Shown here in pieces: positions 45,352 to 53,969 of a stretch of DNA of 64,000 bases. The notes beneath the pieces are model-generated. The model was not told the DNA's origin. It did not search any database and worked only from the letters and a program-made list of their open reading frames with translations. This DNA comes from Priestia koreensis. Its GTDB lineage: Bacteria > Bacillota > Bacilli > Bacillales > Bacillaceae_H. The stretch covers positions 1 through 64,000 of the forward strand of contig NZ_LILC01000030.1 of the NCBI RefSeq assembly GCF_001274935.1, given 5' to 3'. The translations under genes and the position numbers were made by a program. Position 1 is the stretch's first letter. Each line of letters begins with the position of its first letter.

Positions 45352-46527
45352 ATGAATAACTACATGACCAAATCTGAAATTACGATAAAAAATGATCCTT
45401 GGGAGGCATATTTAGATTTTAAGCAGTATGGAAAACCTACTTTATCCAGCATAGAGTTTACAACTACTCACCTCTGTAATATGAGATGTGCTCACTGTGC
45501 TGTAGGTCATACACTTGTAACTAAAGATGCTGAAGCATTACCTTTAGAATTATTACTGAAAAGATTAGATGAGATTCCTACGTTGAGAACAATCAGTCTC
45601 ACTGGAGGAGAGCCGATGCTTTCCTTAAAATCCGTAGAAAACTATGTATTGCCTTTATTGAAATATGCTCACAGCAGAGGCATCTATACTCAAATCAACT
45701 CCAATCTTACACTAGACATTGAAAGATATAAGAAAATTGCACCTTATTTAGATGTATTACATATCTCCCACAACTGGGTAACAGAGGATGAATTTATTGA
45801 TACTGGCTTTGCCATGATGGACAGAAAGCCTTCAAGAGAGCAAAGAAAAGCATTATTTGACAGAATGATTTCTAACTCTAAAGCTTTATCTGATATGGGA
45901 GTTTTAGTTTCTGCTGAGACTATGATAAACGCTAGAACAGCACCCCACTTAGAAAAAATTCATAAGCAGGTTGTTGAGGAAATGGGCTGTAAAAGGCATG
46001 AAATTCACCCTATGTACGAAAGTGGATATGCTAGTACACCTGCCCCCTCATCTATACAAGATCCATTAGGTGATTTCGCTAGTACGCTTGAAACACTAAG
46101 CTTAGAAGAGATGCGCAGTGCCATTCATCACCTACTAGATATTCGTGATGAGAACACGTGGATGTTATTTGGAACACTTCCGTTTTACGCATGTAGCCAA
46201 ACGCAAGAAGATCTTGATTTATTAAAACGACTTTATGCAAGCAAAAATGTAACGGTTCGTAATGATCCAGACGGTCGCTCACGTTTAAACGTAAATATTT
46301 TTAACGGTGATGTGATCGTGACAGATTTTGGTGATACACCACCTCTTGGAAATATTAAAGACACGCCGCTTCAAGAATCATTTGACCGTTGGCAACAGTC
46401 CGAAACGTCTAAAGAACTTAGCTGTCATTGCCCACAGGTTCAGTGTTTAGGGCCAAATATTTTAGTTAAAAACAGCTATTATAAAGATGTAGACTTCCAA
46501 AAGAATTCTGCAAACCTGATCAAATAA
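45352..46527 (+). CDS. yfkAB: Radical SAM protein YfkAB, mosaic copy
   Basis: A 391-residue radical SAM protein. The cluster motif is CNMRCAHC (residues 42-49); then SLTGGEPMLS and QINSNLTLD follow. A C-terminal cysteine motif reads CHCPQVQC (about 361-368). Function unknown. Codon use changes sharply: every Arg in codons 1-234 is AGA or AGG, while from codon about 247 on all are CGN. The switch falls near 46030-46085, where an extra PAPSSIQDPLG sits in the protein and GCTAGTAC is repeated. The gene thus joins a foreign 5' part to a native 3' part. It starts at ATG after TAGGAG. Confidence 0.85.
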   Translation: MNNYMTKSEITIKNDPWEAYLDFKQYGKPTLSSIEFTTTHLCNMRCAHCAVGHTLVTKDAEALPLELLLKRLDEIPTLRTISLTGGEPMLSLKSVENYVLPLLKYAHSRGIYTQINSNLTLDIERYKKIAPYLDVLHISHNWVTEDEFIDTGFAMMDRKPSREQRKALFDRMISNSKALSDMGVLVSAETMINARTAPHLEKIHKQVVEEMGCKRHEIHPMYESGYASTPAPSSIQDPLGDFASTLETLSLEEMRSAIHHLLDIRDENTWMLFGTLPFYACSQTQEDLDLLKRLYASKNVTVRNDPDGRSRLNVNIFNGDVIVTDFGDTPPLGNIKDTPLQESFDRWQQSETSKELSCHCPQVQCLGPNILVKNSYYKDVDFQKNSANLIK

Positions 46528-46567
46528 AAAACAAGAGGGTGTTCCTAGGAACACCCTCTTGTTTTTT
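46528..46567. terminator. Bidirectional terminator, yfkAB and permease pseudogene
   Basis: ACAAGAGGGTGTTCC / GGAACACCCTCTTGT hairpin, with A and T runs on both sides. Confidence 0.9.
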
Positions 46568-47995
46568 ATAACATCATTTTTTTATTTCTTTGCAGTTGTA
46601 TTTCCTGTGGCTCATCTTGTCCCCATGACCCCTGCTTCATTTTCACATAATAGTAGACATAACAAGCAATCGAGCATCCAACACCTAGATACAGCGCAAT
46701 CCGCTGTTCCGGATCAAACGCTAAGCTAATGATGACCAAGCAGTTTGTAATGAATGCTAGGATCGGGAGGAATGGATAAAGTGGTGTTCGAAACTTTAGG
46801 TCTTCAACCTTTCCACCTTCTCGTAGATACTTTCTACGAAATCCTAGATATGAACCTGTAATCGCAATCCAACCTACTTGTGCCCCAAAGCCTGCAAGGG
46901 ATAAGAGCCAGACAAAAACCGTTTCTGCAGCAAAGAATCCTGAAAGTAACGTTAGAGCAGATACTGCTAGCGTAATCACTAGCGCGTTCATTGGTACTCC
47001 TCGTTTGTTAACGCGACCAACGCTTGGGCTTGCCATCTTTTCTTTTGAAAGAGAGTAGAGCATACGTGTTGCCGCATATAAACCTGAATTCGCAACCGAT
47101 AAAAGAGCGATTAAAATAATAAAGTTCATCACGTCTCCTGCATATGGAACACCGATATTATCTAGTACGACAACAAACGGGCTTTTATCCACGCCTGCTT
47201 CATCACTTGGAATTAAAGCCGCCATAATAGAGACGGAAATAATAAAGAAAAAGAGCGTACGCCAAACCGTTTGTTTAATCGACTTTGGAATTGTCTTCTC
47301 TGGATTTTCACTTTCTCCAGCCGCAATCCCAATCAGTTCCGTTCCTTGGAACGAAAAGTTTACGGTAATCATTGTAATAAGCAATGCCTTAAGCCCATTG
47401 GGAAATAGCTTCTCATCAAAAAAGTGTGATAAAAAAGGTGCTCCTTCTCCGTTTTTCATATCAAGTAAGCCAAACATTGCTGCGCCGCCAATTCCAATAA
47501 ATAAAATAATAGCAATAACTTTAATACTTGAAAAAACAAATTCTGCTTCTCCAAAGGCTTTTGCTGATAGTGCATTCAATAAGAAAATAAGTAATGCGAA
47601 GATCAGACACCATATCCAAACCGGAGTATGCTCAAACCAACGCTTCATAAGCTGCCCCGCTGTTAAAAATTCAAGAGCTACCGTTACAGCCCAGCCTAAC
47701 CAATATAACCAGCCCACCGCAAAGCCTGTAGCTGGTCCGACAAACTTCGTCGTATAGGTATGAAATGAACCTGTTACAGGCATCGCAACTGACAGCTCCC
47801 CTAAATCGTTAAATACATAATAAAACCGCTAACTAAATACGCAATAATGGCTCCAACAGCCCCAGCTTCATGAATCGTGTAGCCCGATCCGACAAAAAAA
47901 CCTGTTCCGATACATCCTCCAAGAGAGATCATAAATAAATGCCTCGTTTTCATACTTCGCTTTAATTCTTGTGTATGATCATTTGATATGTTCAT
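46566..47995 (-). pseudogene. Amino acid permease (APC family), frameshifted
   Basis: Two frames together make one amino acid permease of about 475 residues. The first (47995-47801) gives helix 1 and most of helix 2, with [16 protein letters not shown]; the second (47783 leftwards) resumes at GELSVAMPVTGSFHTY and runs to the end with ten helices. At the break, ACGATTTAGGGGAG stands where family members encode T-M-x-C-L-G-E, so about seven bases are missing and a TAG stop results. The frame lost just after MYLT makes a functional product unlikely unless internal initiation occurs. Nearest relatives by memory are AapA/AnsP-like permeases. Confidence 0.85.
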
Positions 47996-48022
47996 TGGGA
48001 AGACCTCATCTCATCGTAAAAT

Positions 48023-48036
48023 TGCAAACGCTTACT
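48023..48036. promoter_or_regulatory. Weak cre-like site upstream of the permease pseudogene
   Basis: TGCAAACGCTTACT fits the CcpA site core (AACGCTTA) but misses at both ends. It lies 28 bases before the permease start. The rest of 47996-48255 holds no gene that I can support. Confidence 0.3.
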
Positions 48037-48255
48037 ATTATTGATATGAAAATTAAAAATTCCGACTATTGATAACCTGTCCCTCCTCCTTCAAATGTTG
48101 TTTAACCTTTTATTCAGTTTACGAATAAATGAACAATGGTTCAACTCGACAATTTCCCTAATATTTATACAACTTTATTATTTCTTAGGAAATAATGGTC
48201 ACTTTTTGTTTATTTCTGTCTGTATGAGACGCTCATTCGACACTTATTTTCCAAA

Positions 48256-48296
48256 CAAAAAACACGCAATCGGAAAAACCGACTGCGTGTTTTTTA
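48256..48296 (-). terminator. Terminator after yfkD
   Basis: AAAACACGCAGTCGG / CCGATTGCGTGTTTTTT hairpin, minus strand, overlapping the yfkD stop. Confidence 0.9.
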
Positions 48297-49109
48297 TCTT
48301 GGCTGATTATGAACAGAAAAGCTAAGTGACAGGTGATCTTGAACAGGTATCCAAGCCCCTATTCCTTGAGACGTAACGTTTTTAACAGCGATGGTTCGCT
48401 TACTGCCATGTAGAAGCAAAAATACTTCTCCGTACGTTACTTTTCCACGTTCACTGACGGCCGGTGTATAGCTGTTTAAGTACCCTACTCTTTTAGCAGG
48501 TACGTTGTAGCCATTTTCTTTTTTAGTTCCGACTCCCACGATTGTAGAGAAAGCTAGTGGTAGCTTTGTTTTTTCTGCCGCTTTTAAAATCATCATTTTT
48601 TGAACGTCGTCCGAATTAGGAATTCTTGCCGTTAGTCCACCCTTCACTTGCTTTTGAGCATCTTGCACATAGCGAACTCGGTACGGAAGCTTTCCAGCGC
48701 GGTTATCGAAAAAATTCATATTCACCTTTTTGTACTCCCAATTCACGTTGGTTTCCATGGATTCGTAATTTAACGGCCACTCTCCCAAATAAATAGTCGC
48801 TCGAAATCCAATAGCGAGTGGATTTTTCGAAACGGCTGATTCATTTAGCATACGAATAAGATTAGGGTTTTCAATTTTCACCTTTGATGTTCCTAATAGT
48901 TCCTTAGCTAAATCACTTGGCTGTAAATAAGGCATATCCTGTGACGAGTTTGGATATGTGTTTTCTTTGGAAATATTCAAAACGGAACTAGGTACACGAA
49001 CTGTCCCGACCTCCGTCGATTTCTTATTTGTACCCTGTGCATGCGAGATCGGAACAATACTACTCGTAAAAAAAAGAAAAACAACTAACAATGCTGAAAC
49101 TTTGCGCAT
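48294..49109 (-). CDS. yfkD: YfkD-like secreted protein
   Basis: A 271-residue exported protein with a signal peptide at residues 1-24 (ends SHAQG) and no further membrane segment. It matches YfkD in length and place (yfkAB-yfkD-yfkE). Words such as NPLAIGFRATIYLGEWPLNYES and NWEYKKVNMNFFDNR are conserved in the family as I recall it. Function unknown; in B. subtilis it belongs to the general stress or sporulation set (recalled, unsure). It starts at ATG 49109 after GGAGTA. Confidence 0.82.
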   Translation of the reverse strand: MRKVSALLVVFLFFTSSIVPISHAQGTNKKSTEVGTVRVPSSVLNISKENTYPNSSQDMPYLQPSDLAKELLGTSKVKIENPNLIRMLNESAVSKNPLAIGFRATIYLGEWPLNYESMETNVNWEYKKVNMNFFDNRAGKLPYRVRYVQDAQKQVKGGLTARIPNSDDVQKMMILKAAEKTKLPLAFSTIVGVGTKKENGYNVPAKRVGYLNSYTPAVSERGKVTYGEVFLLLHGSKRTIAVKNVTSQGIGAWIPVQDHLSLSFSVHNQPR

Positions 49110-49208
49110 ATAAGTACTCCTTTCAAGACTTTAGGAAATGTACTTATAGTTTCTTCACATCTGCTTTTCTTTATCCTCTTTTTCCATTTATTCGTATCAT
49201 AGAATTGC

Positions 49209-49826
49209 TCAAATGGGTGTAACCTTTTCTTCTACCCCTTTGTTGAAAAAGGCATTTATAATAGGCGTAACGAGTTGGATAGCAGGTCCCATTAAAAAGG
49301 TAATGATGATGGTTCCTACTCCAATGGCGCCATCTAATAAAAATGCAAGAACCAACGCCGACACTTCGCCAATCGTCTTTCCAACCATTAAACTAATTCC
49401 AAACCTCTCTTGCAGTGACAGCATAAGATTATCAATTGGATTAGCCGGAAACTTTGCGCGCAAATAAATGACGACCCCAACTGCAATCGTAAAGATTCCA
49501 CCAATAAATAATAGATACTTTCCAACTGTAGATTCGAACGCAAGCTTGCTTAATACGTTTAACATCCACAAATCGATTAAAAACCCGATGATAAAAACTG
49601 GCGCAAGCGCAAGCCATTCAATGCGTTTAACGAGTAAAGCATTTACTATCATCATCAAAATCCCTACAATCATGACCCAATTGCCAATCGTGAGACCAAT
49701 TGATTTTGATAACCCCACATTTAGTGCATCCCATGCCCCTGCTCCTACGTCTGCTACAATTGTTAAGGACACCCCAAACGATAAAAATAACAGACCAACT
49801 ATGTATTGAATGAATCGATTTATCAT
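49209..49826 (-). CDS. YczE/YitT family membrane protein
   Basis: A 205-residue protein with five predicted membrane helices. It has the family words FGVSLTIVADVGAGAWDALNVGL (about residues 17-39) and NPIDNLMLSLQERFG (about 130-144). YczE relatives are of unknown role; B. subtilis YczE is needed for some peptide antibiotic production near sfp. It is not part of the yfk order in B. subtilis. It starts at ATG after GGGGTGG. Confidence 0.75.
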   Translation of the reverse strand: MINRFIQYIVGLLFLSFGVSLTIVADVGAGAWDALNVGLSKSIGLTIGNWVMIVGILMMIVNALLVKRIEWLALAPVFIIGFLIDLWMLNVLSKLAFESTVGKYLLFIGGIFTIAVGVVIYLRAKFPANPIDNLMLSLQERFGISLMVGKTIGEVSALVLAFLLDGAIGVGTIIITFLMGPAIQLVTPIINAFFNKGVEEKVTPI

Positions 49827-49974
49827 TCCACCACCCCCTAATGGAATATTTTACATTTACTTTCCTACAAACCCAACATATTTTAAAAAAATCGGAATTT
49901 TCAGTTTTATATAGCATATATTGTATTACTCTTCACTACATATCCAAAGGAGGACTGAGGCCTTGAGGAATGAG

Positions 49975-50010
49975 AAAGGGCGTGATCTGTATATTAGATC
50001 GCGCCCTTTT
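49975..50010 (-). terminator. Terminator after chaA-like gene
   Basis: AAAGGGCGCGATCT / AGATCACGCCCTTT stem on the minus strand. Confidence 0.8.
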
Positions 50011-50012
50011 CG

Positions 50013-51068
50013 TTAAAGTAGATAAAAACCTAGACCCATAATAATGTAAGCCCCGAGTAGTGTGGCCCCTTCAAACCAGTTCGTATCCCCATCATTAGAG
50101 ATCGAAATCGTCAAAAAGACAGCAGTAATCATGGAGACCAACTCTGGAATCGTAAAGACAAGCGGCATACTGGTTGAGAATAGAAGCGAAACAAGGACTA
50201 AAACAGGTGCAACAAACATAGCCACTTGAAGCGTAGATCCGACCGCAATTTCAACCGCAACGCCCATTTTATCTTTGTACGCCATTAAGATGGCAGAAGC
50301 ATGCTCTGCCGCATTACCGACAATTGCTACGATAATAACCCCTATAAACAGTTCACTCCAACCAAACTTCTCCGCAACTGTTTCAAATGTATGTACAAGA
50401 TTTTCAGACACATAAGCGACAGCAACCGTTGAAAGAAGGAGCACCATAATTGCTCTTAGCTTTCCCCATTCCGGTTCTTCGTGCTCTTCGCTCACGTCAT
50501 TTTTATGCTGATAAACTCCTCGGTGTGTAACAAGTCGAAATAAAAGGGCCGCTAAATACAAAATAATAAGAACGATCGATACACCTATACTAAGGGTTAA
50601 CGTCTTATCTTCAGGCATACGCTGAGCAAAAATCTCAGGGATAACGAACGCGACAATAACGGCAAAAATTAAGAGCGCCGAATTATGCCTTGCATCATAA
50701 ATGTTAAATTGCTGGCGCTTGTACTTGAGTCCACCGATAAAAAAGGACAGACCCCCTACAAGTAAAAGATTTCCTAAAACAGAACCTGTTAATGACGCAA
50801 GAACGACTTCAGTAAGACCTGCCTGTAAAGCAAAAATGGAAATAATGAGCTCAACAGCATTTCCGAAGGTGGCATTTAGAAGTCCGCCGATTCGAGGGCC
50901 TGATATAATCGCCAAGCTTTCTGTTGCCCTACCCATGAACCCAGCTAATGCGATAATAGTTAAGCAATAAATGACAAACATTAAAATTTGTGACCAGTGC
51001 ATAATACTTCCAATCACTGAAAGTGGAACACCGATCACAACAAAAATCATAAATAACTTATTAATCAC
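50013..51068 (-). CDS. yfkE: Calcium/proton antiporter (CaCA family, YfkE/ChaA)
   Basis: A 351-residue membrane antiporter with eleven predicted helices. The two inverted alpha repeats carry the ion-binding glutamates: NATFGNAVELIISIFAL (about residues 66-82) and GNAAEHASAILMAYKDKMG (about 252-270), the CAX pattern. It exchanges cytoplasmic Ca2+ for H+. An acidic loop (about 190-202, KNDVSEEHEEPEW) separates the halves. It starts at GTG 51068 after GGGAGG. Position matches yfkE, a structurally studied CAX protein. Confidence 0.9.
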   Translation of the reverse strand: MINKLFMIFVVIGVPLSVIGSIMHWSQILMFVIYCLTIIALAGFMGRATESLAIISGPRIGGLLNATFGNAVELIISIFALQAGLTEVVLASLTGSVLGNLLLVGGLSFFIGGLKYKRQQFNIYDARHNSALLIFAVIVAFVIPEIFAQRMPEDKTLTLSIGVSIVLIILYLAALLFRLVTHRGVYQHKNDVSEEHEEPEWGKLRAIMVLLLSTVAVAYVSENLVHTFETVAEKFGWSELFIGVIIVAIVGNAAEHASAILMAYKDKMGVAVEIAVGSTLQVAMFVAPVLVLVSLLFSTSMPLVFTIPELVSMITAVFLTISISNDGDTNWFEGATLLGAYIIMGLGFYLL

Positions 51069-51260
51069 TACGTTGCCTCCCTCTATGTACTATCTAGCGA
51101 AGAATACTCTTCTTCTTTTTTGCAGTGTGCCCTTAAAATATACGATTCTAGACAAGTCCTTCACTACTTTCTGTAGGTGAACCCTTAACATTGCGTTTTT
51201 TTTGCTAGTGTATTCAATTATGGACAGATACATACCACGCTTTTTCCCAAGCAGAGGAAG

Positions 51261-51286
51261 GTTTAAACCACATAGAAGAAGGTAGA
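51261..51286 (+). promoter_or_regulatory. Possible sigma B promoter before the PPOX-like gene
   Basis: GTTTAA, 14 bases, GGTAGA resembles the general-stress consensus (GTTTAA, N12-15, GGGTAT). Weak at the -10. Confidence 0.3.
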
Positions 51287-51357
51287 TTAAATAAGATATA
51301 AGCGTTCATTTTATGGAAGCAATGTTGCTCATTTCAAAAAATAGGAGGATGTCTGAT

Positions 51358-51762
51358 ATGCTTCAAGATCAAATCGTACATGTTCTAGACCATCATCGAG
51401 TAGGAATATTAACCACTCTTCATGAAAAGAAGCCGCATTCTCGGTTGATGACATTTTCTCATGAAGACTTGGTGCTTTATTCACCTATAAACCGAAGGAC
51501 ATTTAGTGTAGAAGAAATAGAAAAGCAAGAGACCGTGCATATTTTATTGGGATATGAATGGAGTGGATCGAAAAATTCTTATGTCGAAATTGAAGCGTTA
51601 GCGAAAGTCGAGGAAAGTGAAGAGATCAGGGAACGCTTTTGGACCGATGATCTACTCGCATGGATCGATGAACCAAAAGAGCACAATTATCTTCTTGTTC
51701 AGTTTACACCCCAATCGATCCGCTTTTTTAAAGATGGCAAAAGTAAAGCTCAAACCTTGTAA
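51358..51762 (+). CDS. Pyridoxamine 5'-phosphate oxidase-like stress protein
   Basis: A 134-residue protein of the split-barrel flavin-binding fold. Seen are the barrel start (HRVGILTTLHEKKPHSRLMTF, residues 15-35) and the closing VQFTPQSIRFFKDGK. It resembles general stress protein 26-type PPOX-like proteins; the real reaction is unknown. ATG 51358 follows AGGAGG by nine bases; two earlier starts are unsupported. A possible sigma B promoter lies ahead. Confidence 0.72.
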   Translation: MLQDQIVHVLDHHRVGILTTLHEKKPHSRLMTFSHEDLVLYSPINRRTFSVEEIEKQETVHILLGYEWSGSKNSYVEIEALAKVEESEEIRERFWTDDLLAWIDEPKEHNYLLVQFTPQSIRFFKDGKSKAQTL

Positions 51763-51776
51763 GGCTTGAGCTTCTG
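51745..51776. terminator. Terminator between PPOX-like and OsmC-like genes
   Basis: AAAGCTCAA / TTGAGCTT arms overlapping the PPOX-like stop, between convergent genes. Confidence 0.6.
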
Positions 51777-51777
51777 T

Positions 51778-52161
51778 TTATTGATTTAATTCAAACGTTT
51801 CTTCAACTTCAATGCTGTTAATAACCGATTGAACCATTGGACAGTTTTTGCGTGCTAGCTCAATGGACTGGGCAATCTTTTCTTCTGGCAAATCATTTCC
51901 CGTAATGACGTAGTGAAGATGGATTTTTTCAATACGGTTTGCTTTTGCTTCATTTCTTTCTACATTCGCTTGAATGGTGATATCGTCAATCGCAATGCGC
52001 TTCTTTTTCAAAATGGTGCGTAGCACTCCTCCGCTACATACGGCGATCGATGATACCATTAATTGAAAAGGTCGAAATCCGTGCGCTTCATCTCCTGCAA
52101 CATGAAGTTCACCATACTCTAAATCCGTTGTAAATCCAACTTCCTTCATTTTAAATTCCAT
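51778..52161 (-). CDS. OsmC-like peroxide-reducing protein
   Basis: A 127-residue OsmC/Ohr family protein (YhfA-like subgroup). Two conserved cysteines are seen, in VSSIAVCSGGVL (about residue 42) and ARKNCPMVQSV (about 107), the pair that reduces organic peroxides in this family. It starts at ATG 52161; an internal ATG three codons on is also possible. It is convergent with the PPOX-like gene and divergent from yfkF. Confidence 0.82.
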   Translation of the reverse strand: MEFKMKEVGFTTDLEYGELHVAGDEAHGFRPFQLMVSSIAVCSGGVLRTILKKKRIAIDDITIQANVERNEAKANRIEKIHLHYVITGNDLPEEKIAQSIELARKNCPMVQSVINSIEVEETFELNQ

Positions 52162-52324
52162 ATGAATGCCTCTTTTCGTGACTGTAATACATCTATTTTA
52201 CTGACTATACATTTTCTCTGCAAACACATCGCACATAAAAAAACAAAATTTTTAGACTTGTTATTCCCTTTACATAACGGTACGATCAAAGGTGGCACCA
52301 TGATTCAAGTAAGGGGGAATAATC

Positions 52325-53503
52325 CTGTTACATATAAAATTTCGATTTTGGATTCTTGTTACCATCGTCTCCATTTCCGGCTTTTCTCAAGGCATGCTTT
52401 TGCCCATCATTTCAGTTATTCTAGAGCAGGACGGGGTATCCTCTGCTCTTAACGGTCTTAATGCCACAGGTCTGTATATTGGTGTTTTACTCGCCTCTCC
52501 TTTTATGGAACGACCGTTGCAGCGATATGGTTATAAACCTCTAATCGTTGTGGGAGGTTTATTGGTTATTTTATCTCTCTTTTCATTTATTACGTGGAAG
52601 GCATTCTGGTTTTGGTTTGCCCTACGCTTACTTATTGGTATTGGCGATCATATGCTTCATTTTGGTACACAGACGTGGATCACGGCTTTTTCAACACAAA
52701 AAGATCGAGGACGGAATATTTCCATTTACGGACTATTTTTCGGGATTGGATTTGCTGTCGGACCTTCTGCCTCGTTTCTTCTAAAAATTAACCCGTCTCT
52801 TCCCTTCATCGTGAGTTCAGGGATCAGCTTACTCGCTTGGCTGACCGTTTTCCTATTGAAAAATGAACGTCCTCAAGGAGCCGTTGAAGCAGAAGCATTC
52901 GTTGAATCATTCAAACGATTTGGAAAAACTTTTAAATATGCATGGGTCGCTTTTTTGCCACCGCTAGGATATGGCTTTTTAGAAGCTACATTGAATGGAA
53001 GTTTCCCCGTGTACGCCCTGCGCAACGGTTATGAAGTAAATCAAATTTCGATTTTACTTCCCGCTTTTGCATTTGGAAGTATTATTTTTCAGCTGCCGCT
53101 AGGAATTCTGAGCGATAAATATGGCAGGCACTCTATTTTATTAGCTGTGCTATCTACCGGCTTTTTGGCCTTTCTTACAGCCAGCTTTGTTGAGGGTTCT
53201 TTTATTGCGTTGACCATTTGCTTGTTTATAGCTGGTATGCTTTTAGGATCAACCTTCTCACTAGGAATAACCTATATGGCTGATTTAGTACCCACCTCCC
53301 TACTGCCAGCCGGAAACTTGATGTGCGGTATGGCATTTAGTCTCGGTAGTATTTCAGGTCCTTATTTAGGTGGAGTATTTATTCAACATTTTAAGGGAAC
53401 GAGCTTTTTTTATTTCATCAGTATGATGATTTTGTTCCTTCTGATCGGATTTATTTTTCATAAGCAACCTAAAGTTGCCACTGTGAAAAGCAAACATTCA
53501 TAG
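52325..53503 (+). CDS. yfkF: MFS transporter YfkF
   Basis: A drug-efflux-type MFS protein of about 392 residues with twelve helices. From the first ATG (52394) it would lack half of helix 1. The frame continues upstream and encodes FWILVTIVSISGFSQGMLLP, a normal helix 1 followed by the usual loop. The only usable start there is CTG 52325, seven bases after AAGGGGG. Other motifs: the loop 2-3 remnant MERPLQRYGYKPL and loop 8-9 LGILSDKYGRHSILL. Substrate unknown. It matches yfkF by position. Confidence 0.82.
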   Translation: MLHIKFRFWILVTIVSISGFSQGMLLPIISVILEQDGVSSALNGLNATGLYIGVLLASPFMERPLQRYGYKPLIVVGGLLVILSLFSFITWKAFWFWFALRLLIGIGDHMLHFGTQTWITAFSTQKDRGRNISIYGLFFGIGFAVGPSASFLLKINPSLPFIVSSGISLLAWLTVFLLKNERPQGAVEAEAFVESFKRFGKTFKYAWVAFLPPLGYGFLEATLNGSFPVYALRNGYEVNQISILLPAFAFGSIIFQLPLGILSDKYGRHSILLAVLSTGFLAFLTASFVEGSFIALTICLFIAGMLLGSTFSLGITYMADLVPTSLLPAGNLMCGMAFSLGSISGPYLGGVFIQHFKGTSFFYFISMMILFLLIGFIFHKQPKVATVKSKHS

Positions 53504-53512
53504 TTATTTAGC

Positions 53513-53549
53513 CATCAACCTTTTCATAAGGTTGATTTTTTCTTTTTTT
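53513..53549 (+). terminator. Terminator after yfkF
   Basis: ATCAACCTT / AAGGTTGAT followed by TTTTTCTTTTTTT. Confidence 0.85.
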
Positions 53550-53575
53550 GAAAAAAAGTGTACACAAAAACCACC

Positions 53576-53623
53576 AACTGTTATATAATATTAAAAAATA
53601 AATAAAACTGTTTTATAACAGTT
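53576..53623. promoter_or_regulatory. Inverted repeat around the promoter of the BH0509-like gene
   Basis: A perfect 10-base inverted repeat AACTGTTATA / TATAACAGTT, arms 28 bases apart. The left arm overlaps TATAAT (53584-53589), the likely -10. The right arm lies 15 bases before the start codon. It could be an operator looped by a repressor or a hairpin at the mRNA 5' end. Confidence 0.5.
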
Positions 53624-53638
53624 AAGGAGGAGAACAAA

Positions 53639-53788
53639 TTGAGCAGACAAGAGCGTAAAAACATGATTACATTTATTGAACGGATGAAAGGGATGGATCG
53701 TGATTCATTGCTTTATATGACGGACGCTGAAATTGAACATATTTATAACAGCGCTTATTCTCTTTCAGAAGAAGGTCGCGATTTTTAA
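53639..53788 (+). CDS. BH0509-family small protein
   Basis: A 49-residue protein that starts at TTG 53639, eight bases after AAGGAGGAG. It contains IERMKGMDRDSLLYMTDAEIEHIYN, the conserved core of the short BH0509 family of bacilli. It is soluble and charged. Function unknown. The gene lies ahead of zosA; a terminator between them suggests separate or attenuated transcription. Confidence 0.75.
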   Translation: MSRQERKNMITFIERMKGMDRDSLLYMTDAEIEHIYNSAYSLSEEGRDF

Positions 53789-53876
53789 TTTTTTTATGTT
53801 TTATCCCTCGTGTTCGTGGTATACTTTGGATATATTAACGACTAAAAACTCAATACATGTATCTTTGAAGAGAAAT

Positions 53877-53912
53877 GCTGCTATCTTAACGATAGCAGCT
53901 TTCGTGTTTTTT
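53877..53912 (+). terminator. Terminator or attenuator in front of zosA
   Basis: GCTGCTATC / GATAGCAGC with a 5-base loop, then TTTCGTGTTTTTT. It may end the BH0509-like transcript or attenuate zosA from a promoter at about 53800-53825 (GTTTTA...GGTATA). Confidence 0.75.
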
Positions 53913-53969
53913 AAGGGTATTGATTGTGATTATTTTTCTCATTTAGAAATGTAATGGAGGGATAAAACA

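Noticed and set aside
46566..47783. The longer permease frame as a complete gene
   Set aside because: It lacks helix 1 and most of helix 2, whose intact coding sequence lies just upstream in another frame.
48095..48325. 76-codon plus-strand frame between the permease pseudogene and yfkD
   Set aside because: It has no ribosome site and ends inside the yfkD terminator and coding end.
52162..52452. 96-codon plus-strand frame before yfkF
   Set aside because: It overlaps the true first helix of yfkF in another frame and has no ribosome site at its start.
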